Below, piece after piece: positions 18,378-26,591 of a stretch of 64,000 bases of DNA; position 1 is the stretch's first letter, and each line of letters starts with the position of its first letter. Source of the DNA: Rhizobium sp. RU20A (GTDB lineage Bacteria > Pseudomonadota > Alphaproteobacteria > Rhizobiales > Rhizobiaceae); the NCBI RefSeq assembly GCF_900155885.1, contig NZ_FTMB01000001.1:1302001-1366000 (forward strand), given 5' to 3'. A model generated the notes under the pieces. The model was not told the DNA's origin. It did no database searches and worked only from the letters and a program-made list of their open reading frames with translations. Made by a program: the position numbers and the translations under genes.

Positions 18378-19087
18378 GCCTCGACAACCGCCTGCAGGAG
18401 CCGCGCCCCGGCCTGCTCTCCCGCCTCTCGGCCGGAGAAACCGTGCTCGGCGCGCTTCTCCTGCTCATTATCCTTGTCGGCCTCATGCTGGTCGGCAAGG
18501 GTGCCTACATGAAAGTGAAGGCGGAGCTCTCGCAGGTGCTGCTGGAGCGCGCCTTCGATGCCCGTCTTGCCGGCGATGGCCATGTGCGCCCATGGCCCTG
18601 GGCGGATTTCGATACGGAAGCACGCATATCCGCGCCCCGCCTCGGCCAGTCCGCCATCGTGCTGAAGGGCGCCAGCGGCGAGGCGCTCGCCTTTGGTCCC
18701 GCCTGGCTCGTCAACACGCCGCAGCCGGGCGACCCCGGCACCGCCGTCATTGCCGCCCATCGCGACACGCATTTCCGCTGGCTGAAGGACGTCAGGCCCG
18801 GCGACCTGCTGGAGGTTACGCGTGCCGATGGAGCGAAGCTGACTTTCCGGGCTGGCGAGGGCCGAGTCGCGCCCTGGGATCGCTCGGGCATCAACGCGCA
18901 GGCGATCGGCCGGCATTTGGTGCTCGCCACCTGCTTTCCCTTCGACGCCACCGAGCATGGACCGCTGCGCTACATCCTGAGCGCCGAACTCATCGGCGAC
19001 ACCGGGCCGGACGGCACGATTGCCCGTCTGTCGGGATCCGACGGGCTGACCACGCTTGCCGCGGCGGCGGCGGTAAAATCCTTTTGA
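18374..19087 (+). CDS. Class GN sortase
   Basis: 237 residues from a GTG start that overlaps the stop of the target gene (GTGA). One N-terminal membrane helix (LGALLLLIILVGLMLVGKGA) anchors the enzyme, and the sortase barrel follows. All three catalytic residues are visible: His129 in AAHRDTHF, Cys187 in LATCFPF and Arg199 in GPLRYI. Class GN sortases are the Gram-negative type, each paired with one VIT/VWA target, and are known from marine and other proteobacteria. Strict gene overlap shows the two work together. The final acceptor of the cleaved substrate in Gram-negatives is not known. Confidence 0.9.
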   Translation: MSLDNRLQEPRPGLLSRLSAGETVLGALLLLIILVGLMLVGKGAYMKVKAELSQVLLERAFDARLAGDGHVRPWPWADFDTEARISAPRLGQSAIVLKGASGEALAFGPAWLVNTPQPGDPGTAVIAAHRDTHFRWLKDVRPGDLLEVTRADGAKLTFRAGEGRVAPWDRSGINAQAIGRHLVLATCFPFDATEHGPLRYILSAELIGDTGPDGTIARLSGSDGLTTLAAAAAVKSF

Positions 19088-19183
19088 TGCGGCATTGATG
19101 GGCGCGCGGGCGGCCGCACCTTGAAGCCGGCGCCCTGCCGCGCCACCTCCCCGCCATCCCGATGACGGCAGATGGAGACCGAC

Positions 19184-20353
19184 ATGGCCAAAGCCGCCCA
19201 CACCACACCCAGCCTTTCCGCGCGCTTGGCAGCGCTTGCCGGCGCGAGCGCGCTCTCGCTCACTGCCACTGCGGCCCTGGCGGAGACAAAGACCTACAAC
19301 ACGAAAACCGGCCCCGTGGCCGTCGAAAGCATCGCCTCCGGCCTCGCCCAGCCCTGGGCCGTCGATGTCCTGCCGGATGGCGGCTACATCGTGACGGAAC
19401 TCGGCGGCAACCTGCGAACGGTCATGGACGGCAAGGTGTCCGAGCCGATCGCAGGCGTTCCGAAGGTCGCCGTGGTGGGCCAGGGCGGCCTCCTGGACGT
19501 GGCGCTTGCCCGCGATTTCGAAACATCGCGCCAGCTTTTCCTGTCCCACGCCGCCGGCGAGAACGGCGCCTATGGCACGGCGATCGTCAGCGCGCGCCTC
19601 AGTGAGGACGGCCGCACGCTGGAGGACGTCAAGGAAATCTTCCGCATGAACAAGCTGACCGACAAGGGTCAGCATTTCGGCTCGCGCATTTCGGTTGCCG
19701 AGGACGGCACCCTCTTCTTCAGCATCGGCGACCGCGGCGAGCGCAACCGTGCCCAGGATATGCGCGATCATGCCGGCGCCGTGCTGCGCATCAATGCCGA
19801 CGGCACCATTCCCGCCGACAACCCCTATGCCGATGACAAGACCGGCCTGCCGGAACTCTGGTCGAAGGGCCACCGCAACATTCAGGGCATGGCGATCGAC
19901 GCTGCCGATGAGAGGCTCGTGACCGTCGAGCACGGCGCGCGCGGTGGCGACGAGGTCAATTATCCCGAAGCCGGAAAGAACTTCGGCTGGCCGGTCATCA
20001 CCTACGGCAAGGATTATTCCGGCGCCGAAATTGGCGAAGGCACCAGCAAGGCGGGCTACGAGCAGCCGGCCTTCTACTGGGATCCCTCGATCGCGCCGGG
20101 CGGCATGGTCGTCTATCGCGGCGAGATGTTCCCGGAATGGAAGGGCGACCTGCTGGTCGCAGCGCTGAAATACGAGCTGCTGTCGCGCCTCGACCGCGAC
20201 GACAAGGGCGAAATCACTGCGGAAGAGCGCATGCTGGACGGCGAATACGGGCGCATCCGCGATGTGGCGGTCGCCGCCGACGGCTCCGTTCTGCTCGTGA
20301 CCGACGACGAGAACGGCCAGTTGCTGCGCCTGACGCGCCCAACATCGAACTGA
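19184..20353 (+). CDS. PQQ-dependent sugar dehydrogenase-like exported protein
   Basis: 389 residues from the ATG at 19184 (GAGA upstream; another ATG at 19172 is possible). The signal peptide ends at ATAALAET. The six-bladed soluble glucose/aldose dehydrogenase fold is shown by IASGLAQPWAVDVLPDGGYIVTE (in two blocks), GQGGLLDVAL, FGSRISVAEDGTLFFSIGDRG, GHRNIQGMAIDA, EHGARGGDEVNYPEAGKNFGWP and the final IRDVAVAADGSVLLVTDD. E. coli YliI is the closest type I know. It oxidises aldose sugars in the periplasm with PQQ. It starts 96 bases after the sortase gene and may share its transcript. Confidence 0.88.
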   Translation: MAKAAHTTPSLSARLAALAGASALSLTATAALAETKTYNTKTGPVAVESIASGLAQPWAVDVLPDGGYIVTELGGNLRTVMDGKVSEPIAGVPKVAVVGQGGLLDVALARDFETSRQLFLSHAAGENGAYGTAIVSARLSEDGRTLEDVKEIFRMNKLTDKGQHFGSRISVAEDGTLFFSIGDRGERNRAQDMRDHAGAVLRINADGTIPADNPYADDKTGLPELWSKGHRNIQGMAIDAADERLVTVEHGARGGDEVNYPEAGKNFGWPVITYGKDYSGAEIGEGTSKAGYEQPAFYWDPSIAPGGMVVYRGEMFPEWKGDLLVAALKYELLSRLDRDDKGEITAEERMLDGEYGRIRDVAVAADGSVLLVTDDENGQLLRLTRPTSN

Positions 20354-20383
20354 CGGGGAAGTCCGGCACGTCAGCCGGGCCGA

Positions 20384-21466
20384 TCAGTCTTTCCGGGCCG
20401 GCACGGGCCAGACGGCCGGCCAGTTTTCGATGCCACCACCATCATTGCCGTCGCACTCGCCCTTGAGGCGCTGTTCGGTCAGCACGATGCCGGTGGCTTC
20501 TTCGTCAAGACCGGGCAGTTTCCACACATACCAGGAGCCGCAATCGCCGATCCCGCGCCCCTTGAAGAAGGAGCTGAGCGTGCGCTTCTTCCAGTCGAGA
20601 TCGAGATTGTAGGGGGACGGATCGATGCCAGGTCCGCGATCCGTCATGACGGGAACGCTGAGCAGGTCGAAATTGTCGCCCTGCCCTACATAAAGGGCGA
20701 AGGGCTGGTTATAGGCCCCACCCGGCGCGCAGGGCATGGCGATCAGATCGTCCCCGGTCTCGAAATGGATGGCAAAGGCACCGACGGCGGCAAGGTTTGC
20801 CTCGTCGAAGCCGCCGCATTCGGCATCCGGATCGGCAAAGAGCGGCCGCAACGCGGCGGGAACCTCGGCAAAGCTGGCAATCTCCCGGACCGGCACGATG
20901 GCGGGCGGTTGCCGATCGCCTTTGTCGACCAGCGCATCCGTGCGCTTCAGCCGGTCCTGCGCCTCATCCAGAAACAGCAGACTGGCGGCCATGCCGGACA
21001 GCGACACGCTGCGCTCCTTCCGGCCGGAGGCACCGGCTAGCGTCAGCACCAGTGTCTTGCCCGTCCGCATCGCCTCCAGCAGCGCCCGCACCTTGGTATC
21101 GTCGGTCAGCGCCACCGTGAGGTCATCCCGGCGGGCGACAAGCTGCGAAACGGGAATGGAAAACACGACCTTGCCATCGACCGATGCAGACAAGGACGCC
21201 GCGGGATCGCCGAGCCCCTCCGTCGGGACCGAAAGCGTCATCTCGACCGGCGCATTGGCATCGGAGCGGCGGGTAAAGTCGATCGAAGCAAACAGCGTCT
21301 GCTGCATGTCGCTGCTGGCGAGCCTGCAGGTCATGCCGTTGCTGCAGGACACCGACCAGTCGCCGAAGCTGCCATAGGTCTCCGCCGACGCAAGCCCCGG
21401 CAGGCTGAACACGCTGGAAAGGCAGACGAGAGCCGCACCGATCACCCTGTTTCGAACCGATCCCAT
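20384..21466 (-). CDS. DUF1176-domain exported protein
   Basis: 360 residues from the ATG at 21466, which has GGGAG upstream; the 21-residue extension to 21529 is rejected. The signal peptide ends at LASAETY. The sequence YGSFGDWSVSCSNGMTCRLAS, the repeated small beta segments, paired cysteines (CSNGMTC, GECDG, GDCGSWYVWKL) and the end QRLKGECDGNDGG fit DUF1176 proteins, which are periplasmic and uncharacterised. Convergent with the sugar dehydrogenase gene, 30 bases apart. Confidence 0.82.
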   Translation of the reverse strand: MGSVRNRVIGAALVCLSSVFSLPGLASAETYGSFGDWSVSCSNGMTCRLASSDMQQTLFASIDFTRRSDANAPVEMTLSVPTEGLGDPAASLSASVDGKVVFSIPVSQLVARRDDLTVALTDDTKVRALLEAMRTGKTLVLTLAGASGRKERSVSLSGMAASLLFLDEAQDRLKRTDALVDKGDRQPPAIVPVREIASFAEVPAALRPLFADPDAECGGFDEANLAAVGAFAIHFETGDDLIAMPCAPGGAYNQPFALYVGQGDNFDLLSVPVMTDRGPGIDPSPYNLDLDWKKRTLSSFFKGRGIGDCGSWYVWKLPGLDEEATGIVLTEQRLKGECDGNDGGGIENWPAVWPVPARKD

Positions 21467-21598
21467 CTTACAGTCTCCCTTTTGCAGCCTCGCCGGTCGA
21501 ACCATCCGTCTTGCCTGCAAAAAAGGCAACTGTTAGAGCGGACTCCCCCAGAATAGGCAGACTGGCCGAGGCCGGCCGCCGCATCGGCAGGCTTCCGC

Positions 21599-22504
21599 AT
21601 GACCCGTCTTCAGGCAAACCTTCTCCTCCTCGTCACCGGCGCCATCTGGGGAGCGGGCTTCGTGGCGCAGTCGACAGCCATGCAGGCCATCGGCCCCCTC
21701 TGGTTCATCGGCCTGCGCTTTGCCATTGCCAGCCTCGTCGCCCTGCCGCTGGCGCTGGTCGAGGCGCGACGCACGACGCGGCCGCTGGCGCGCGCCAACC
21801 TTCCGGGCTTTGCCGCCGTCGGCCTGTCGCTGTTCGGCGGCGCCGTGACCCAGCAGATCGGCATTCAGACGACGACCGTCACCAATTCCGGCTTCCTGAC
21901 CGGCCTCTACATCATCTTCGTGCCGATCCTCTCCGTCCTCTTGTTCCGCCGCATGCCGCATTGGGTGGTCTGGCCTGCAGCGGCGATGTCGCTCTTCGGC
22001 ATCTTCCTGCTGGGCGGGGGAAAATTGACGGCGCTGTCCTCCGGCGACTACCTCACCATCGTCTGCGCCGTGTTCTGGGCCCTGCAGATCATCTTCATCG
22101 GCATTGTCGGGCCGAAGGCCGACCGTCCCATGGCCCTGTCGCTGACCCAGTTTCTCATCTGCGCCATCGGCGGCATTGCGCTCGGCATGGCTTACGAGCC
22201 CATTTCCCTGGAGGCCTTGCAGCGGGCGGTGCCCGAAATCCTCTTTGCAGGCCTGTTTTCCAGCGGCATCGCCTTCATCTGCCAGATCGTCGCGCAACGT
22301 CACACCACGGCCGCGCAGGCCGCCATCTTCCTGTCCAGCGAGGCGCTGTTTGCGGCGCTCTTCGGCGTCCTCCTGCTGGGCGAAACCATCCCCCCGATCG
22401 GCTATGCCGGTTGCGCCATCCTGTTCCTGGCCATGCTCAGCGTCGAAATCGTGCCCGAACTGGGCAAGAAAGACCGCAGCGCTGCGACAGACAACCGGGG
22501 GTAA
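21599..22504 (+). CDS. DMT-family exporter with two EamA domains
   Basis: 301 residues with about ten hydrophobic helices arranged as two EamA repeats. GAIWGAGFVAQSTAM starts the first repeat and LSSEALFAALFGVLLLGE is the typical end-of-repeat signature in the second. RhaT/YdcZ-type exporters of this group move amino acids or metabolites out of the cell; no substrate can be given. The C-terminal tail is cytosolic and charged. Divergent from the DUF1176 gene. Confidence 0.87.
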   Translation: MTRLQANLLLLVTGAIWGAGFVAQSTAMQAIGPLWFIGLRFAIASLVALPLALVEARRTTRPLARANLPGFAAVGLSLFGGAVTQQIGIQTTTVTNSGFLTGLYIIFVPILSVLLFRRMPHWVVWPAAAMSLFGIFLLGGGKLTALSSGDYLTIVCAVFWALQIIFIGIVGPKADRPMALSLTQFLICAIGGIALGMAYEPISLEALQRAVPEILFAGLFSSGIAFICQIVAQRHTTAAQAAIFLSSEALFAALFGVLLLGETIPPIGYAGCAILFLAMLSVEIVPELGKKDRSAATDNRG

Positions 22505-23016
22505 CGTGCCCGATACTTGAAGCGCGAAGAAAAATTTACCGTTTGGTCAGTCTAACGGAGCGCGTTCCAAGCCGCCGGCAGCGAAGCGATGTCCTGCCTG
22601 CGACGCGAACGAATGCAGGCAGCGCCATTTGCTGCGTGACAGCCAAAATCCAGTTTCTTCAATCGCTTGCGATGCAAGCCGCGAAAGCGGGAAGAATCAG
22701 GCAGATGACCGTTTTTTGAACAATGTGAAAAGAGCGTTGCAGTTCAAAAAACTTTTGCTTGCCAAGTGAAGATAAACTCATCACTCTTACTGCGTTCGGG
22801 CAATCTGCGAGAACGGGAAGACCTTAAGGCAATGCGGACCGAAGACGCAAAAACTTCGGGCAGAGGGGCATGCAGGATCTCGGGATGGGGAGCCTTGCGG
22901 TCAGGATGCGATAACGGGGCCCTTTCCTCTTAGTCTAGAAGTGCCTGCTGCACGCCCCCTCGGGGAAACATCGTAATGCTGCCCCCCGAACGGGCAGAGT
23001 GAAAAGGACCTGACGC
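22505..23016. other. Long gap before the cold-shock gene
   Basis: 512 bases without a supported ORF. The first part is moderately GC, while 22700-22800 is A+T-rich (runs of A and TTTGCTTGCC), the only such stretch nearby. The last 100-150 bases probably form the cspA-type leader, which in this family is long and folded. No clear sRNA terminator or consensus promoter was seen. Confidence 0.4.
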
Positions 23017-23232
23017 ATGGCCGAAACTGGCATCGTAAAATTCTTCAACACCGACAAGGGCTTCGGCTTTATCAAGCCCGACAACGGTGGCGCAGATATC
23101 TTCGTACACATCTCCGCTGTCCAGGCTTCCGGCCTGACAGGCCTGACGGAAAATCAGAAGGTAAGCTTCGACACCGAACCGGATCGCCGCGGCAAGGGCC
23201 CGAAGGCGGTTAATCTGCAGGTCTCCGGCTGA
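23017..23232 (+). CDS. Cold-shock protein, CspA family
   Basis: 71 residues, a single cold-shock domain. RNP1 (KGFGFIKP) and RNP2 (DIFVHISAV) are intact, so it binds single-stranded RNA and DNA and acts as an RNA chaperone. There is a usual GAAAAGGACC ribosome region before the ATG. It has its own terminator. Rhizobia carry several csp paralogues, and which one this is cannot be told. Confidence 0.95.
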   Translation: MAETGIVKFFNTDKGFGFIKPDNGGADIFVHISAVQASGLTGLTENQKVSFDTEPDRRGKGPKAVNLQVSG

Positions 23233-23263
23233 TCGCAAGAGACAGCAGCGTTTGACGTTGAAG

Positions 23264-23287
23264 CCCGGCATCATGCCGGGTTTTTTT
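23264..23287 (+). terminator. Terminator of the cold-shock gene
   Basis: CCCGGCA (23264-23270), TCA loop, TGCCGGG (23274-23280) and seven T: a textbook rho-independent terminator. Confidence 0.9.
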
Positions 23288-23382
23288 GTTCAGCGACCGT
23301 TCAGCCAGCCGGACCTATGGTTTCATCATCATCATCAAGACCGGATGACCCGGTTTTCTAAGGACGAAATGGGAAGCTGACC

Positions 23383-23841
23383 ATGAACAGGTTCGTCAAA
23401 GCAGCCGTACTCGCCATTGCCACGGCAGCCACCACGCTGACGGCTTTTGCTCCGGCCAATGCCGGCGACTGGGGCCGCCGCCACCACCACGACCGGGGCG
23501 ATGCCATCGCGCTCGGCGCTCTCGGCCTTGCCACCGGCGTCATCGTCGGCGGCGCGCTCGCCAATCAGCAGCCGCGCGGCCGCGTCTACATCGATCCGCC
23601 CTATGACGATTACCAGCCGGCTCCCGTTTATCGCGAGCGCCGCGTCTATCGCGAAACCTATGACAGCGACTACAGCCCGGTCTACCGGCAGCCGCGCCCG
23701 GTGCAGGCCTATGGCGGCGCCTACCAGCCCTGGACGCCGTCCTGGTACCGCTACTGCGCCCAGCGCTACCGCTCCTTCAATCCGGACACCGGCACCTTCC
23801 GTGGCTATGACGGCCGCAACTATTTCTGCACGGCCGGCTGA
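23383..23841 (+). CDS. BA14K-family exported protein
   Basis: 152 residues with a signal peptide (ends FAPANAGD). A glycine-rich hydrophobic segment (ALGALGLATGVIVGGALA) is followed by a P/Y/R-rich linker (PVYRERRVYRETYDSDY) and the C-terminal BA14K signature WYRYCAQRYRSFNPDTGTF-GYDGRNYFC (split here). BA14K proteins are immunoreactive, lectin-like in Brucella and linked to the cell envelope in rhizobia. Two conserved cysteines may pair. It ends before a strong terminator. Confidence 0.88.
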   Translation: MNRFVKAAVLAIATAATTLTAFAPANAGDWGRRHHHDRGDAIALGALGLATGVIVGGALANQQPRGRVYIDPPYDDYQPAPVYRERRVYRETYDSDYSPVYRQPRPVQAYGGAYQPWTPSWYRYCAQRYRSFNPDTGTFRGYDGRNYFCTAG

Positions 23842-23866
23842 TCGCGCCGCCAGCGCCTGACATGCG

Positions 23867-23897
23867 AAAGCCCGCCCGCCTCCCGGCCGCGGGCTTT
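23867..23897 (+). terminator. Terminator of the BA14K gene
   Basis: AAAGCCCGC (23867-23875) and GCGGGCTTT (23889-23897) flank a G+C loop, followed by TTC. It could also serve the convergent MBL gene, because the opposite strand also ends the stem in AAAG. Confidence 0.75.
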
Positions 23898-23917
23898 TTC
23901 TTTGGGGAAGACTGAGG

Positions 23918-24559
23918 TCACAGCCCGCGCAGATACGGGTTGCTGCGGCGCTCGTCTCCGATCCGCCCGCCCGGCCCATGGCCGCAGATGAAGCCGACAT
24001 CGTCGCCGAGCGGCAGCACCTTGGTGCGGATCGAGTCCAGAAGCTGCTCGTGGTTGCCGCCATAAAGATCGGTGCGGCCGATCGAACCATGGAACAGCAC
24101 GTCGCCGACATGGGCGAAGTTCTGGGCGCGATTGAAATAGATGACATGGCCGGGCGCATGGCCGGGGCAGTGATAAACCTCGAAGACATGCGCGCCGAAA
24201 GAAACGGTTTCGCCATCCGCAAGCCAGCGGTCGGGCAGGAGGTTGTCAACCTTCATGGCGAGGCCGTATTTTTCGGCCTGCGTTTCAAGGTTTTCCAAAA
24301 GCGGCTTGTCGTCGATATGCGGGCCGATAATGTCGACCTCAAGGTGCTGCTTGAGCTCCTTGGCGCCGCCGGCATGATCGATATGCCCGTGCGTCAGCCA
24401 GATAGCCTCGATGGTGATGCCGTTGTCCTTCAGCGTCTGAAGGATCACCTCGACGTCGCCGCCGGGATCGACAACCACGCCGCGCATCGTTTCCGTGTCG
24501 AAGAGCACGGTGCAGTTCTGCTGGAAATGGGTGACGGGAATAATACCGGCCTGCAACAT
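23918..24559 (-). CDS. MBL-fold metallo-hydrolase, glyoxalase II-like
   Basis: 213 residues. The zinc-binding THGHIDHAGG is near residues 56-65, further ligands are in YHCPGHAPGHVIYF and HVGDVLFHGSIGRTD, and the last His is in FICGHGPGG. Such single-domain proteins hydrolyse thioesters such as S-lactoylglutathione or act on persulfides; the substrate cannot be assigned. A strong AAGGAG ribosome site precedes the ATG. The gene is monocistronic. Confidence 0.88.
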   Translation of the reverse strand: MLQAGIIPVTHFQQNCTVLFDTETMRGVVVDPGGDVEVILQTLKDNGITIEAIWLTHGHIDHAGGAKELKQHLEVDIIGPHIDDKPLLENLETQAEKYGLAMKVDNLLPDRWLADGETVSFGAHVFEVYHCPGHAPGHVIYFNRAQNFAHVGDVLFHGSIGRTDLYGGNHEQLLDSIRTKVLPLGDDVGFICGHGPGGRIGDERRSNPYLRGL

Positions 24560-24705
24560 CGCTTGCTCCTTCTCGCCGCGCCCGCCCCCGTCAGCGGGCG
24601 GCGGAGGGTCTGTCGGGCGCAGCGGTAAAGGCTCGGTGGCGCCAAGTCAAAGCTTTCGGCAATGCGTAAAAAGTCTCGGCGACGGTGGCCGCGCCTTCAT
24701 GACTG

Positions 24706-24894
24706 TCAGCGGAGCTCTGCAATCTCAAGCGCCGGCGGGATCGGGCTTGCAAGATTGACGGTGGTCATCAACAGGCCGGCAACGGCGATCTTTGCGGCGA
24801 TCACGACGATGAAGACCGACTTCATCGGGTTAGCGGCACCTTCGGCGCTTGTGTGGTCGCTGGAAAGGGCGGAGGACAGGGTCATCGTCTTCAT
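24706..24894 (-). CDS. Small single-helix membrane protein (hypothetical)
   Basis: 62 residues. An AGAGG ribosome site lies about 8-10 bases upstream of the ATG. The middle (MKSVFIVVIAAKIAVAGLLM) is one membrane helix and the rest is short and polar, so it could be a small membrane protein. An internal ATG at residue 24 would give a 39-residue version starting directly at the helix. No family recognised; it may be non-coding. Confidence 0.4.
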   Translation of the reverse strand: MKTMTLSSALSSDHTSAEGAANPMKSVFIVVIAAKIAVAGLLMTTVNLASPIPPALEIAELR

Positions 24895-25119
24895 GGGATC
24901 GGGCCTCTGATGCAGCTTGGGTTCGTGAGCCGACCGGCCTGCACCCTGCCGATCGGTTTATGCTGATATTCTGGGAGCTTGGTCACGCTCCCTCACGGAA
25001 ATTTCAATGCCCTCACAAGTCCGCAGCGCCCCGGAAGTTCCCTTCCGTCGCGAAACGAAGGAGGCTGTCTTCAACTGCGTCCAATCTGCCACAGCCATCT
25101 CGGCCGGCGGGTCCCCCCG

Positions 25120-25145
25120 GGAACAGAATGCGGACTTGGCGGGTT
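25120..25145 (+). promoter_or_regulatory. EcfG/RpoE2-like general stress promoter
   Basis: GGAAC at 25120-25124, 19 bases and TT at 25144-25145 (GGAAC-N17-GGTT) fits the rhizobial general stress response promoter, given in S. meliloti as GGAAC-N18/19-TT. It lies about 30-55 bases before the ATG of the SH3/DUF1236 gene. Confidence 0.45.
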
Positions 25146-25174
25146 GTTGCCGCGTTCACAACGGAGTGATTGCA

Positions 25175-25795
25175 ATGAAACACCGTCCCCTTCTTTTGGC
25201 CCTCTCGGCAGGCGCCATGGCCCTCACCGTCTTCGCCCTTCCGGCCGAAGCAGCGATCTCTGCCACGGCGACGACAGACCTCAACATTCGCTCCGGCCCC
25301 GGCCCGCAATATCCCGCCGTCGGCCTTGCTGGTCGTGGCAGCGCGGTCTTGGTGGATGGCTGCATTGAAGGCAGCCGCTGGTGTCAGGTGGATGTGAACG
25401 GCACGCGCGGCTGGGCCTATTCGACATATCTTGCGGCCGATGAAGGCGGCACGACAGTGGTAATCGAAAACGAGCGCGCCGCGCTTGCGATTCCGACCGT
25501 CACCTATGAAGGACCGGCCGTTGAAACCACCGCTTCGATGCCGATGGGCGGCGAACTGATCGGCCCCGTTGAGGCTGTCGATGCCATCCAGCCGCCGGAC
25601 ACGGTGCGCACCTATATCGATGGCAACCCCTCCGACCCCGTCTATCTCGACGGTGAAGTGGTGCTCGGCGCAACCGTTCCGGAGACCGTGACATTCCGCG
25701 AAATCCCGGACTACGAATATCGCTACGTGCGCGTCAACGGCCAGCCGGTGCTCGTCGAGCCGCAGACCCGCCGCATCGTCTACGTCTACCGTTGA
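25175..25795 (+). CDS. Exported SH3-domain / DUF1236 protein
   Basis: 206 residues from the ATG at 25175 (CGGAG upstream); the frame to 25007 crosses the likely promoter. A signal peptide (to ALPAEAAIS) is followed by a bacterial SH3 domain (about residues 25-90: ATTDLNIRSGPGPQYPAVG, GWAYSTYLA) and a DUF1236 repeat (VPETVTFREIPDYEYRYVRVNGQPVLVEP, in parts) near the C-terminus. Such proteins are periplasmic or cell-wall bound; several are in general stress regulons. The end is followed by a good terminator. Confidence 0.85.
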   Translation: MKHRPLLLALSAGAMALTVFALPAEAAISATATTDLNIRSGPGPQYPAVGLAGRGSAVLVDGCIEGSRWCQVDVNGTRGWAYSTYLAADEGGTTVVIENERAALAIPTVTYEGPAVETTASMPMGGELIGPVEAVDAIQPPDTVRTYIDGNPSDPVYLDGEVVLGATVPETVTFREIPDYEYRYVRVNGQPVLVEPQTRRIVYVYR

Positions 25796-25819
25796 GCCCC
25801 GAGCTCGCTCTTTCCTGAC

Positions 25820-25852
25820 GGGGCCGCGCCGACACCGGTGCGGCCCGTTTTT
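25820..25852 (+). terminator. Terminator of the SH3/DUF1236 gene
   Basis: GGGCCGC and GCGGCCC arms (25821-25846) with an inner partial stem, followed by GTTTTT. Confidence 0.75.
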
Positions 25853-26070
25853 GCAGTACGTACCATCAGCATCGACTCCGCCCAGACGGATTGCAGTGGA
25901 AAGGCGCGCGTCCCCTTGGCGTCAAATCGCTTTTCGATTGGCGAGCCGGGAGCCAGCGCCTATCCTTGCGCCGGCGGGCGGCACTGGACCGGCCCATGGG
26001 ATGGCGCTAGATGGGTCAGGATCACTGACTTGTTTGATGCGGCCGCCGCCGCGATGCGAGGGACCGGAAA

Positions 26071-26547
26071 GTGGCATTGCAGAGGGAGAGCAACGGTGCA
26101 TCGCCGGCTGAAGCCGAGGCGGGCAGCATCGACTACGAGATCATCGAGCTCCTGTTCTTCGCCTATCGCGACTTCACCTCCGACCCCGATGCCATTCTGG
26201 AGCGCAGCGGTTTTGGTCGCGCCCATCACCGCGTCCTGCACTTCGTGGACCGCGAGCCCGGCATGACCGTTGCCGATCTTCTCGATACGCTGAACATCAC
26301 CAAACAATCGCTTGCGCGTGTTTTGAAGCAGCTGATCGACAATGATTACATTCATCAGGTCGCCGGCCCCGAGGATCGCCGCCAGCGCAAGCTTTACACA
26401 ACGAAAAGCGGTCGCCAGTTGGCGCGGGCGCTCGCCGAGCCACAGTCCCGCCGCATCGCGCAGGCATTGGCGAAATCAGGACCGGAGGCCCGCGCCACTG
26501 TGGCGCGGTTTCTGGAGGCGATGCGAAACGAACCGGACGGGACGTGA
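26071..26547 (+). CDS. MarR-family transcriptional regulator (PetP-like)
   Basis: 158 residues from a GTG at 26071 (GAGGGA upstream). The winged helix is clear: REPGMTVADLLDTLNITKQSLARVLKQL (in parts), DNDYIHQVAGPEDRRQRKLY wing and TKSGRQLARAL. Its stop overlaps the next gene (GTGA), and a response regulator and kinase follow. A MarR protein directly before an OmpR-type regulator matches petP-petR of Rhodobacter capsulatus, where both act upstream of the cytochrome bc1 genes. Here no petABC genes lie in the window, so the name is only a comparison. Confidence 0.86.
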   Translation: MALQRESNGASPAEAEAGSIDYEIIELLFFAYRDFTSDPDAILERSGFGRAHHRVLHFVDREPGMTVADLLDTLNITKQSLARVLKQLIDNDYIHQVAGPEDRRQRKLYTTKSGRQLARALAEPQSRRIAQALAKSGPEARATVARFLEAMRNEPDGT

Positions 26548-26591
26548 CGGCGGGGCCGAAAGACCAGCCGGTTCGAGAGGGAGGGATCAGC

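Noticed and set aside
22505-22930. Another sRNA gene before the cold-shock gene
   Set aside because: No stem with U-run and no matching promoter; more likely part of the leader or spacer.
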